Source: Platanthera guangdongensis (lineage: Eukaryota; Streptophyta; Magnoliopsida; Asparagales; Orchidaceae). From it: DNA of 64,000 nt. The position numbers and the translations under genes are program-made. Under the pieces are notes generated by a model that made no database searches, was not told the DNA's origin, and saw only the letters and a program-made list of their open reading frames with translations. Below, piece after piece: positions 21,636-32,399 of this stretch. Where the stretch lies: the NCBI GenBank assembly GCA_039583875.1, contig CM077150.1, positions 183,090,375-183,154,374 of the forward strand, written 5' to 3'. Numbering within the stretch: the stretch's first letter is position 1; each line of letters starts with the position of its first letter.

Positions 21636-22743
21636 CTTTTTGGCATCCTTGTGGGCAGTGTCATGCAGACAGATCTCTATTGTGATGCCTTCGCAAGTGC
21701 ATATGCTCGAACCGCCCTTAGAAGTGGTTGTCCACCTGTACGGATCCCAATCCACTTAAGGAGCGAATGAACAAAGGTCCTTTGCCACCAACACCTGGAC
21801 AGACCCAGGTCCTCCTATTGCGCGAACCAACAAAGTTTTTTCATCACCTCGACCCGGACGGACCATGATACTCCTGAGGCACGAACGAAAAAAAAGTTCT
21901 TTGTCACCTCCACCAGGACAGACTCAGGTCCTCTTGATCCGCGAACGAACCAATGTTCTTCTCCACCTCTACCTGGATGGACCATGGTCGTTCTAAGGTG
22001 TGAATGAATAAAGATTTTTTGCCACCTCCACCTGGATAGACCCCTAATCCTACAAAGATGTGAATGAACAAAGGTTCTTCGCCACCTACATCCAGACCAA
22101 AGCTGGACCTCCCGAGACACGACTAAACAAAGGTTCTTCATCATTTCCACCTGGATGGAACCTTGTCCTCCAGAGGCACGAACAGACAAAGGTTCTTCGC
22201 CACCTCCACCTAGATGGACCACAGTCCTCCCAAGGCACGAACAAACAAAGGTTCTTGGCCACTTCCACTTGGGCGATCCCTGGTCCTTCTAAGGTGCGAA
22301 CAAACAAAAGTTCTTCGCCACCTCCTCCTGGACGGACCGCGGTACTCCTGAGGTGCGAAAAAATAAAGGTTCTTCACCACCTCCTCCTAAATGGGCCCTG
22401 GTCCTCTTAAAGTGCAAACAAATAAAGGCCATCTGCTACCTCCCGATAAATCCAACAAACAGACCTTGAGTCCTCCCGCTCTTCAAGACAGATGCAAACC
22501 GCAAACACTCCTCCAAATCCCTCTGCAGGATGGATCTTGAGTCCTCCTGCATCACCTAGCAAAACTAGACTCTGTGTTATTCTACGCCACCATGGAAAGG
22601 CGGAAGAAGTACCTCCCCATCAAGCTAAAGCAATAATATAGCACACGACATGCAAGAGACACAAAATAAAGATTGACAACACCCAAAGCAAAAGGGTTAA
22701 AGTAAAAAATTTTCAGGCTCATCGCTTTGCAGATGACGACCCA
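21636..22743 (+). other. Interior remnant of element X
   Basis: No recognisable coding sequence. The bulk is the minisatellite at 21770-22440. The flanks 21636-21769 and 22441-22743 show nothing identifiable. It ends at a polypurine tract and LTR start, so it is the 3' interior of an LTR element. Confidence 0.45.
21770..22440. repeat. 59-60 bp minisatellite, about 11 copies
   Basis: Consensus unit runs AAAGGTTCTTCGCCACC, TCCACCTGGATGG, ACC..GGTCCTCC, AGGCACGAAC. Copies diverge by 10-30%. The middle of many units is palindromic, for example GACCATGGTC at 21980-21989. Open frames across it are by-products of the period. Confidence 0.85.
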
Positions 22744-22761
22744 CAAAAATCTGGGGGCATT
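22744..22761 (+). promoter_or_regulatory. Polypurine tract of element X
   Basis: CAAAAATCTGGGGGCATT directly precedes TGATAGGGTTCCC, fitting a plus-strand priming site before a 3' LTR. Confidence 0.65.
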
Positions 22762-23077
22762 TGATAGGGTTCCCATGGGTGTTCCAGAACCGAGCCAAAT
22801 GTGCTAAATAATCGCACTAAATAAAACAGACGCAAACACAACGGCCCATGCGTGTATGCACAACCAGCATGCATAAGAGAGTAAAAACTAGGAGCGTATT
22901 AATCCCAAGCACACGTGTGGTGCAACACCTAGGCATGTGTGTGTAGCATTCGGACACCCGCGCACGCAATGCTTTGACGCATGTACACACACTACACCCA
23001 GGAGGGTGCGCGCGCAATGCCAAGGCATGCACACGCAACACGACCAGGGGTGGTGCGCTATCTTGCGCATATGATCG
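22762..23077 (+). repeat. Element X 3' LTR, first piece
   Basis: Starts TGATAGGGTTCCCATGGG and is rich in CAC/GTG words including CACACGTGTG near 22910. It is cut at 23077 by the Athila element; similar GC-rich sequence resumes at 58330. Confidence 0.6.
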
Positions 23078-24714
23078 TGATAACTCTATTTTTATACATA
23101 TTTTTTATAATTTTTATTTAATAATTAATTAGTTTATAAATAAATTTTATGATTTTATTATCTAATTTCTTTAATTTCTTATTTTAAGACCAATCTTGGT
23201 TGCAATTTTAAAAATTAAGTTTACAGGATTGATCAAGAAACAAAGCTGGACAAAGCCAAAAATATGCAAAGTACACACCCCGATCACGAGCGTGACCACC
23301 AGTTCACGGGCGTGACATCCAGGCGTGACCACGGCGCATGCTCCAGAGCTCACTGCCACGTCAATTAAAAGTATACGCCCATTGGTCATGGGTGTGACCA
23401 TGCTGACCCAGGCTTGTCAACCAGGCGTGACATGTAGATGATGATCCAGGCCTCCAATCCACGTCATCTTAAAGTTACACTCCCTGGCACAGGCATGACA
23501 TATTGGTCACGGGCGTGACTGCGAGCCGTGACATCCCGGCGTGCCAAGTTAATGCAGCATTTTCAAGGCCTGGCGGTTTTTTCCTTACAGGTCCTTGGTC
23601 ACGGGCGTGACCCTTCTAACAATTGCCAGAGTTATTCCCTCCATTTCTGCTTCCCGCTGTTTTCAAGAACCGACAAGACACGCCCTAGGTCACGGGCGTG
23701 ACCTAGGGGCGTGACCCGCTAATAAATGATTTTTGGCGGTTTCTCACCAACGTTCCCAGGACTTGAAGACGACGGTTTCAAACCTTACACGCCCTAGGTC
23801 ACGGGAGTGGCCTGGGGCCGTGACTATCTAGCAAACTTGCCTATAAATTTTAGGCAATTCCAGAAGCTGAGGAGGAGATTTTGGGAGCTTTTGTTATGTT
23901 TTATTTACTTTATTTCTTGCATTTTCAATTCATAGTGTAACTCTTTATTTCAAGTCTTTTTAATGATGTCCCTCTTTAACCTTTCATGTAATTCTCCCAT
24001 CATGATAAGTAGCTAATTTCCAATTAGTAGTTGATCATGATGAACTTTGGAATGGAATAAATTTCTTCTTTTAATTTTCAAGCTCTCTATTTTATGTACT
24101 TTGATTTATCTTTGATCTTATTTTCATTGAATTGAAAAGTTGCAAATTATGTTTATTCGATCTTAGATCCGTATCCCAGATTTACCGAGAGGTTGTGGAA
24201 ACGCGTAGATCACTCAAGGATAAAGAGAGTCCCATGCACCCCTCGAGATAGGAAGGCATAATTCTTCCAGATTAGAGTCAACTCCATTAGTGAGGTTCAC
24301 CGCTTAAAGCAAGCTTAGGTTTTTCGACTAGCCGAGAGGTCTTAATCGATCAACCAAAGGTTAGTCAAGTGCGCATTCTCGAGAGAGGCGTTTCATAGAT
24401 TTGGAACCTCCCGGTCAAAGTTAATACTTTAGATGCTTGTGCTTTATAATTTCATGGGAATTTATTCTAACTCAAAGGGATTCTAGATTAAGTGCTAGTT
24501 TTCCTATCATCGTATTACTCCTCTTAGTTTAACGTTTTCTTTTTCAGAAAATGAATTTCCGTTCGATAAAATAATAGCTCTTCTTTGTGAGTACAAGTAC
24601 TCAACGATCCCCGAGTTTAAATACGATATTTCCTATAGTAAATTTTAATAGCTGCACTTGCCTAGTTTGAGATTTTAGTTTGGATATATTTCAAAACTAT
24701 ATTAATTTCCATCA
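23078..24714 (+). repeat. Athila 5' LTR
   Basis: 1637 bp. An AT-rich start is followed by the GGTCACGGGCGTGACC palindrome cluster (23283-23830) and then by a TATA box TATAAAT at 23842-23848. The rest is U5-like sequence ending TTTCCATCA, two bases before the primer-site T-run. Confidence 0.93.
23283..23830. repeat. GGTCACGGGCGTGACC palindrome cluster in Athila LTR
   Basis: Around fifteen full or half copies of GGTCACGGGCGTGACC, a 7-bp-arm palindrome, separated by unrelated spacers. The cluster stops about 12 bases before the TATA box. The 3' LTR carries the same cluster (perfect copy at 34415-34430). Confidence 0.88.
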
Positions 24715-24720
24715 AGTTTT

Positions 24721-24738
24721 TGGCACCGTTGCCGGGGA
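24721..24738 (+). promoter_or_regulatory. Athila primer binding site
   Basis: TGGCACCGTTGCCGGGGA follows a T-run right after the LTR. Athila and Tat elements usually have TGGCGCCGTTGCCGGGGA (one base different), complementary to a plant tRNA 3' end (tRNA-Asp in known elements). Confidence 0.88.
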
Positions 24739-24851
24739 ATTTTTTCTTTGTTGATATTTTGAAAGCAAGGATTTATTAGTTTTATCATTTTCTTTTTGTT
24801 TTAAAAAAAATCAAAATCAATTTTTTTTTTATTTTGTTTTTATTTTGGTGT

Positions 24852-26945
24852 ATGACCCGAAGGAATCCGTCAAATCTACTTGATTTGTATCCGGAGATCA
24901 AGTAAATCTTACGACAATGTCTAAGACTCCGCGATCTCAATTCTCCAGATTTGGTTGAGGAATCCATAGGTGACATTCCTTATTCTGCTTCTTTTTCTTC
25001 TACTTCTTCTTCTTCTACTACTACTTCTTCATCTTTTCAATTTTCTTCAATTTTGGGTAATCCAAATCCAAATATGGCCGATCAACAAACTATGTCTTAT
25101 TATGCTCGACCAAATTTGGATAATTCTCAATCAAGTATTGTTCGTCCCGCTATTGTGAACAATAACTTTGAATTGAAGCCGAGCATCATCCAAATGGTAC
25201 AACAATATATACAATTTGATGAGCTTCAAGATGAGGATCCCAACGCACATGTTTCTAACTTTCTAGTAATATGACACTTTTAAAATTAACGGGGTTTCGG
25301 ATGATACCGTCCGGTTAAGGCTTTTCCCTTTCACATTGTGTACCAAAGCTAAACAGTGGTTGGACTCTTTACCAAGAGGATCCATCACTACTTGGGCCGA
25401 GATGAAGGAAAAATTTCTCACGAAGTATTTTCTGCCCGCAAAAACGGCCAAGTTGCGCAATGGTATTCCATTTTACTCCCAAGTTGATACGGAAATGTTA
25501 TATGATACTTGAGGGCGATTTAAGGAATTGCTTTGTTGTTGTCCGCATCATGCAATCCCCGATTGGTTGCAAATCCAAACCTTCTATAATGGTATCAATC
25601 AACAAACACGACAATATATTGATGCTGCCGCCGGTGGAATGTTAAACAACAAAACACCAGCGGCCGCTGAAGAACTTATAGAAGGTATGGCCATGAATAC
25701 GTATCAATGGAGTACACCCCAGTCTCATCCACCTAAACCAGCCGGGATGTATGAAATTGATACGGTTTCAAGATTATCTCTTCAGGTTGAGAAACTACAA
25801 AAATAAATAGCCGAGATGTCTACTTCCTCGTCTACACCTACCTGTGAACCCCAATATTGGAAACCTTCCACCATTGCCGAACATGTGGATTACATGGGTA
25901 ATCCGAAACGGCCACCTTATAATTCATGTAATAATTTTGGTAATACTTATCACCCGGGTTTAAGGAACCACCCCAACTTCTCTTGGAGTAATCCAGGGAA
26001 CGTGGCTCGCCCACCAAACATAATTCCACCCGGTTATTTTCCACCACAGGATCCAAAACCTCCCAGTCTCGAGAAGTTGTTCACCAAATATATGACTACA
26101 AATGATGTCAATATCCCAAATCTCACCGGATCTCTTCGTAGTTTGGAGAGCCAAATTTGGCAAATCACTAAAATGCTCTCTGATCGCCAACACGGAGCAT
26201 TACCGGGCAATACGGAACCCAACCCAAAGGAGCAAGTGAAGGCTATCACGCTACGGAGCGGGAAGGAGGTACACACTTCTTCAAATCCGGTTGAACAAGA
26301 GGTAATCATTTCTACATCCTCTCCTCCTCTTAAGGTTTTTAATGAAAATAAAATTAAAGAATATCAACCGCCTCTTCCCTATCCGTCTAAATTAAAGAAA
26401 GACCGGACGGATGATCATTTCAGTAAATTTGTAGAATTATTTATGCAAATCCATATTAATTTACCGTTTTACAAAGCCATAGCGCAAATGCCGAAGTATG
26501 CTAAATACCTCAAGGATATTTTAACAAATAAAAAGAGACTTGAGGAAATTTTCACGGTTCAATTGAAAGCGGAATGTTCGCCAGTTTTACTTAATAAATT
26601 GCCTAAGAAACTAACCGTTCCGGGTAGTTTCTCTATTCCTTGTCTATTTGGCGATTTATTGGTGAAACATGTGTCGGCCGATCTAGGCGCCTCAATTAAT
26701 TTAATGCCTTATTCGTTATTCAAAAAATTAGGATTAGGAGAGCCTAATTCAACACGAATAAGTATCCAATTGGCGGATCAGTCTATTAAATACTCTATGT
26801 GTATTATTGATGATGTGGGCTTGTCAAAGTTGACAAATTTATCTTTCTGGTAGATTTTGTCATCCTTGACATAGAAGAGGACACCGAGGTTCCGCTTATT
26901 CTTCGTCGCCCTTTTCTCGCAAACTCACGCGCTATTATAGATGTT
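24852..26945 (+). pseudogene. gag: Athila gag and protease, broken
   Basis: ATG at 24852 gives MTRRNPSNLLDLYPEI, then a stop, a Ser-rich run and the gag core with FELKPSIIQMVQQYIQF. A 2-bp loss near 25271 shifts frame into SNFL...DTFKINGVSDD. A TGA at 25510 replaces the W of the family motif and a TAA near 25804 probably derives from CAA. From 25816 to 26853 the frame is open: ITLRSGKEV at the gag end, then protease LFGDLLVKHVSADLGASINL, where DLGAS is the family's usual active site. A further frameshift at about 26851 precedes DFVILDIEEDTEVPLIL. Not functional. Confidence 0.9.
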
Positions 26946-27008
26946 AGTAACATTAAACTTCTCCTTAGAGTCGGAGATGAAGAAGTTACCTTTACTATCA
27001 AATCATCT

Positions 27009-28790
27009 TTGAAAAATACGCTTGCTAACGACGACTCATGTTTCTTTTTGGAGGCTTCTCCGGATGACAACTCCATTTTATTTTCTGAAAATCTTTATTC
27101 CCCTATTGATAATGAAGAAAATTTTGAAACTTTAGATCTCATTTCTCATGAAATTAGTGATAATCAAACGGACACACATGAGCCTATTTTTGAAATTCTA
27201 GAATTAGGAAGTGACCGATTAAAAACCTCTCACGATGAACCTCCAACCTTAGATCTAAAACAATTTCCAGATCATTTAGAATATTTTTTTTAGCGGAGGG
27301 TTCAAAACTTCCTGTTATTGTGTCGACGTATTTATCCGATGAAGAAAAATTCAAATTATTAAATGTTTTAAAATGTCATCGCTGCGTGTTTGCATGGAAA
27401 ATTACGGAGCTAAGAGGGATTAATCCCTCCTTTTATACGCACAAAATTTTATTAGAAGAAAATTTTCATAAAACTATTCAACCTCAACGCCGACTAAATC
27501 ATAATATGAAGGAGGTAGTTAAGGCGGAGGTTATTAAATTATTAGACAATTTCGGATAGCACTTGGGTTAGTCCGGTCCAAGTGGTGCCCAAGAAACGGG
27601 GATTAACGGTACTGCCAAATGATAAAAATGAATTAATCCTACTAAAACCGTTACCGGATGGAGGGTTTGCATCAACTGCCGCAAATTAAATGATGCAACT
27701 CGAAGGGATCATTTTCCATTACCGTTCATTGACCAAATCCTTGAACGGGTATTCGGTCATGCTTTTTATTGTTTTCTTGATGGTCTCTCGGGATATTTCC
27801 AAATCACAATTGCACCCGAGGATCAAGAGAAAACAACCTTCACTTGTTCGTTCGACACCATCGCCTATCGGAGGATGCCTTTTGGTTTATGCAATGTGCC
27901 GACAACCTTTCAAAGGTGTATGCTAGCAATTTTTGACGAGCTAGTGGAGGATATCATCGAAGTCATCATGAACGACTTCTCCGTCTTTGGAGACTCGTTC
28001 GATTTATGTTTAGAAATCCTCTCCCGTGTGCTACAAAGATGTGAGCACACCAATTTAGTATTAAATTGGGAGAAGTGCCATTTTATGATACGGGAAGGTT
28101 TAGTTTTAGGTCATAAAATATCTAGTTTGGGCATAAAGGTAGATAAAGCCAAAATAGAAACAATAGAAAAACTACCTCCCCCTTCCAACGTTAAGGCCGT
28201 TCGTTGTTTTTTGGGGCATGCCTGTTTCTATTGCCGGTTTATTAAAGATTTTTCAAAAATAAGCAAGCCCCTCACTCACCTTTTAGAAAAAGTTGCACCA
28301 TTTATTTTTGATGACAATTGATTGCAAGCTTTTTCTATTATAAAAGAAAAATTAATAAACGCATCAATCGTGATGGCTCCCAATTGGGATCTACCTTTTG
28401 AGATCATGTGCGATGCTAGTAGTTTTGCCATTGGTGCGGTCTTAGGACAACGCATCAATAAAAATTTTCATCCTATCTATTATGCGAGCAAAACACTAAC
28501 CACCGCACAAGAAAATTACACAACCACCGAGAAAGAACTTTTTGTCGTTATTTTTGCTTTTGATAAATTTCATTCTTATCTCACTTTGTCCAAAGTCATT
28601 CTTTTTACCGATCATTCGGCCTTGCGATATCTACTAACCAAAACAGATGCAAAGCCTATTTTGATTAGGTGGATATTACTTCGTCAAGAATTTGAATTAG
28701 AGATCCGGGACAAAAAGGAGCGGAGAATTTGGCGGCGAATCACCTTTCCCGGTTGGAGAATCCCAACTTGGAGGAGCTTATCGAAGAGTA
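27009..28790 (+). pseudogene. pol: Athila reverse transcriptase and RNase H, broken
   Basis: The linker LEYFF...EGSKLPVIVS is split by a T-run frameshift near 27290. RT motifs follow in several frames: VCINCRKLNDATRRDHFPLPF, GYFQITIAPEDQEKTTF, RRMPFGLCNVPTTFQRCM. The catalytic YMDD is here IMND in VIMNDFSVFG (near 27960-27990), which should abolish activity. After a stop at 28319 RNase H is readable: [36 protein letters not shown] and [10 protein letters not shown], then [12 protein letters not shown]. Confidence 0.92.
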
Positions 28791-30136
28791 CATCTATGAT
28801 GCATTTCCCGAGGAGCGCCTCCTCGCTTTATATATGGTAATGACTCTCCCCACCCCTTGGTTCACCGATTTCGCAAACTTCCTTGCTGCAAGATTTCTCC
28901 CAAAAGGTTTTTCTTATCAAGAAAAGAAGAAATTCTTTTCCGATTTGAAAAACTATTTTTGGGAGAATCCATTTCTTTTTCAAGTTTGCGCGGACCAAGT
29001 AGTGCGGAGATATTTTTCTCATGAGGAAGGCGCCCAAATATTGAAACATTGCCAGGAGGGACCCGCCGGCGGGCACTATAAAGTAAATCGGGCGGTGCGA
29101 AAAGTACTTGAGGCGGGCTTCTATTGGTCGAGCATCTTTAAATATGCTCACACACATGTAAGTTGTTGTGAATAATGCCAACGCTCAGGTAATATTTTCC
29201 GCCTCCATGAAATGGCTTTATATTCATTTTTAGAAATTGAGGTTTTTGATTTATGGGGAATCGACTTTGTCAGACCGATACCCACTTTCTTTGGAAATCA
29301 TTGTATTTTGGTAGCAGTTGACTACGTGTCACGGTGGGCAGAAGCACAAGCCCTTACCACCAATGATGCCCGAGTTGTGACCCAATTTCTCAAAAAACTC
29401 TTATCATGATTTGCAGCGCCATGGACAATAGTGAGTGATAGGGGAACTCACTTTTGTAACGCACAATTTGCAAAAGTATTATCTAAATATGATGTTACAC
29501 ATGGGTTGGCCACCCCCTATCACCCTCAAACTAGTTGTCAAGTAGTAGTAAACCGTGAACTTAAACAATTATTAGAAAAAATGGTTTCTACAAATAGAAA
29601 AGATTGGTCGGTTAAGCTTGATGATGCCCTCTGCGCTTATCGGACCGCGTACAAGACAACTATCGGTTGTACGCTGTACCGATTAGTGTATGGGAAAGCA
29701 TGACACTTACCAGTTAAACTTGAGCATCGCGCCTTTTCGGCGCTTAAATTTTTAAATCTAGATGAAAATTTGTCATCCGAGTTTCAGAAATTCCAAATTA
29801 ACGAGCTCGATGACTGGCGCTCCTTCTCTTACGGAAGTAATAAACTTTATAAGGAGCGCACAAAATTTTATCATGATAAAAAAATTAAGCACCCTAAAGA
29901 TTTAAACAGGGAGAACATGATCTCCTCTATAATTCACGCCTGTGACTTTTTCAAGGAAAACTCAAGTCCCGTTGGTTCGGCCCTTTTATTGTAAAAGAGG
30001 TGTGGCCCTACGGGATAGTCCTTATCTCGCACCCGAAAAAAGGCGAATTCAAAGTGAACGGGCACCGACTAAAAATATTCTTCACCTGCGATATTACTAA
30101 TGAGCACCGGGAGGAAATTAACCTCCCGAGCCCATA
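28791..30136 (+). pseudogene. Athila integrase, broken
   Basis: Zinc-binding N-terminus GGHYKVNRAVRKVLEAGFYW ... HTHVSCCE is followed by a stop where CQRSG continues. The core has DLWGIDFVRPIPTFFGN (first Asp) and [20 protein letters not shown] (second Asp). The catalytic Glu region reads [11 protein letters not shown] where relatives have GQVEVSNRE, so the Glu is lost. Stops lie near 29173, 29407 and 29701. The C-terminal GEFKVNGHRLKIF closes the pol region near 30136. Confidence 0.9.
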
Positions 30137-30419
30137 AATTAATTCCCTACTTTGGTCGAGCTGAACGACCATATACAAAGCTCTTGTGGGAGGCACCTCA
30201 TGTTATCATTCTTTTTTATTTTATTTTTATCTTTGAGTTTTTGCAGGTCTGAAGAATCTTTGCGGCGTGACGATCGATCGGGTTAGAACGCCAACTTTAT
30301 GCGAGTTCTTCATGTCGGTAATTTTTATTTAGTTTCTTCTATTTCTGTCAAAAAAATTAAAAAATATTTGAAAAAAAAGAGGAACAACAAAAAAACAAAA
30401 AAAAAATTTGTTTGTACAT

Positions 30420-31065
30420 GCCTCTGTCACGGCCGTGACCTATGTTTCACAGGCGTGACATAGCCGTGTTTATTTCGTCTTGCGAAACCCGAGAATGGTT
30501 TCGTCGAGCACTGTTTTTTCGTTCATCTCCCGTTTCAGTCACGGGCGTGACCTTCAATGGTCACGGGCGTGACAAAAGCAGAATCCCATTCGACGAAATG
30601 TTATAGGAACAACGATTTTTTTTTGCCTGGTCACGCCCGTGACGATCCATGGCACACCCGTGACAAAGGATAGTCACGGCCGTGACTGTCCCGGGAACCC
30701 AAACCTACAAAAAAACAAAGATTTTCCTCGTTTTCAGATACACGACCCAGGATCACGGGCGTGACCCTTGGCCGTGTCGGTGAATCCGAGGCGTGACCCC
30801 GGGTCAATTCCTCGGATTCCTTTTATGTTTCATTTTTTTATGACACGCCCCCGGTCACTGGCATGACCGGGGGCGTGGCAGTGGGATCCGAGTCTAGTGC
30901 CTTGGATTCACGCGCGGCCCCCTAGGATACCCCTTGCACGCCCAGAGACACGGGTGTGTCTCTGGGGTGTGACCCGTGTATCCGAGGCAGGGAGCCACGA
31001 ATTTCTTTTTTAAAAATTTTTATAAGTCACGCCCCCTATCACGGGAGTGACACGGGGGCATGACC
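30420..31065. repeat. GTCACGGGCGTGAC palindromes before env-like gene
   Basis: The same palindrome family as in the Athila LTR is spread between integrase and the env-like ORF, with variants such as CACGGCCGTGAC and CACGCCCGTGAC. The cluster ends 15 bases before a second TATA box, as in the LTR. Confidence 0.85.
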
Positions 31066-31079
31066 GACCCGAGATTTCC

Positions 31080-31089
31080 TATAAATAGG
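31080..31089 (+). promoter_or_regulatory. TATA box of internal env promoter
   Basis: TATAAATAGG within CCTATAAATAGGATTTC lies 98 bp upstream of the env-like ATG at 31178. The intervening leader is C/T-rich. Promoter activity is inferred. Confidence 0.6.
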
Positions 31090-31177
31090 ATTTCTCCCCC
31101 TTTCATTCATCCACACCATCCAGCCCTCCTCCTTCCCTTAGCCATCCCGAAAACCCATTTTCCTCCCTCCTTCCACA

Positions 31178-32399
31178 ATGCCTCGCTGCCACCCTCGCTC
31201 CACCACTTCCTCCTCTGAGCACCCCATGGATCACGCCGCGGCGGAAGCCATGCTCCTATTTGAAAACCAAACCCAACAGGATCACAGCGATCGCCTATGC
31301 GCCAAACCCCTTGGCGTATTCCACATCTTGGATTGGGCGATCCTTGCAATATTTGGAGTGGCGGATTTGGTTCGGCAATTTGTATCCACTCCTGGATGGA
31401 GTTCCCTCTTTTCCATTTCAGAGCACGCTTTCCTTGAGCTCACCGTCGAGTTCTTAGCGTCATTTGAGTTCCATTGTGCGGCAAATGACGATTTCATCAT
31501 CTTTCGCATGGGTGGGGTGATGCATCAGCTCACCATCCGCCAACTCAATGTCGTCATGGGCTTTTGCTCGGAGGCCTTCTCCCAATCTCCCGCCTATCTC
31601 GATCTCCTTACTGATTTTCCTCCCGATGTCAACCTTCTCACCTTTTGGGCGGAACTCAGTAATGACACCGCGCCATACACCCTTAAGATATATAAAGGCA
31701 GCCACCTCATTTCCCCGCCTTGCACATTCTCCACAACCTCCTCACCTTTACTCTTTCTGGTCGCGGCGATAGCCATGATGTGCTGACTCGGGTAGATTTA
31801 CAATATTTATATAGTATATTTTACCGGTTCCCGCTCAACCTTTGCTATTTGCTCGCAATTTTCTTTCAGCACCAAGCCGAAAATGTGAGGTTGGGAGCGG
31901 AGCACGGTGGGAACTTCATCACTTCTCTCGCCAAGCAGCTCGGGATTTGGGATGCTCTTCCGCGACTATGCTGCGTTTAGATGCCGCAAGTAATTCAGTT
32001 CCAGACCCTCCAGGCCCTTGGCCTAACGCGGTGATAAGATGGAGAGTTTGAGGCTATCCCCCCAACGGTTGGTGGCGGGGATCTTGATCTTGACTTCAAT
32101 GCCGGTCCCAGCGGTGCTCCTCACTCTCCCTCGATTCCGCCAACTCTTATGCACTATACCCCAGCGCCCGACCCTCAAAACTATTGGGATCACCAATTTG
32201 GGTTGATTCACAATCACCTAAATCAGATGTAGGCAAATTTTGACAGCCGTTTTACTAATTTTGATGCACGTTTTGCCGCGCTGGAGCAGAGCCACACTTC
32301 TTCCGTGGCGCATATTACACATGAGTTCACAGATCTGCGAACTCATTATCCTCCACAGGGGGTGCTAGCAATGAGGATTAGTTCTTATCTTTGCGGTTG
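31178..32399 (+). pseudogene. Athila env-like ORF (ATHILA ORF1 family), broken
   Basis: ATG at 31178 opens 202 residues. LDWAILAIFGVADLVRQF, TPGWSSLF and ELTVEFLASFEF are typical of the plant Athila third ORF (Pfam ATHILA family), whose role is unproven. A frameshift near 31720-31780 moves the reading to GRGDSHDVLTRVDLQYLYSI and FPLNLCYLLAIFFQHQAENV. More stops follow. The tail NFDSRFTNFDARFAALEQSH is a coiled-coil-like end typical of the family, and the frame closes at 32399. Confidence 0.85.

Noticed and set aside
22060..22410. 116-residue ORF and its minus-strand counterparts
   Set aside because: They are produced by the near-60-bp tandem repeat, which is close to a multiple of three. No domain is recognisable.
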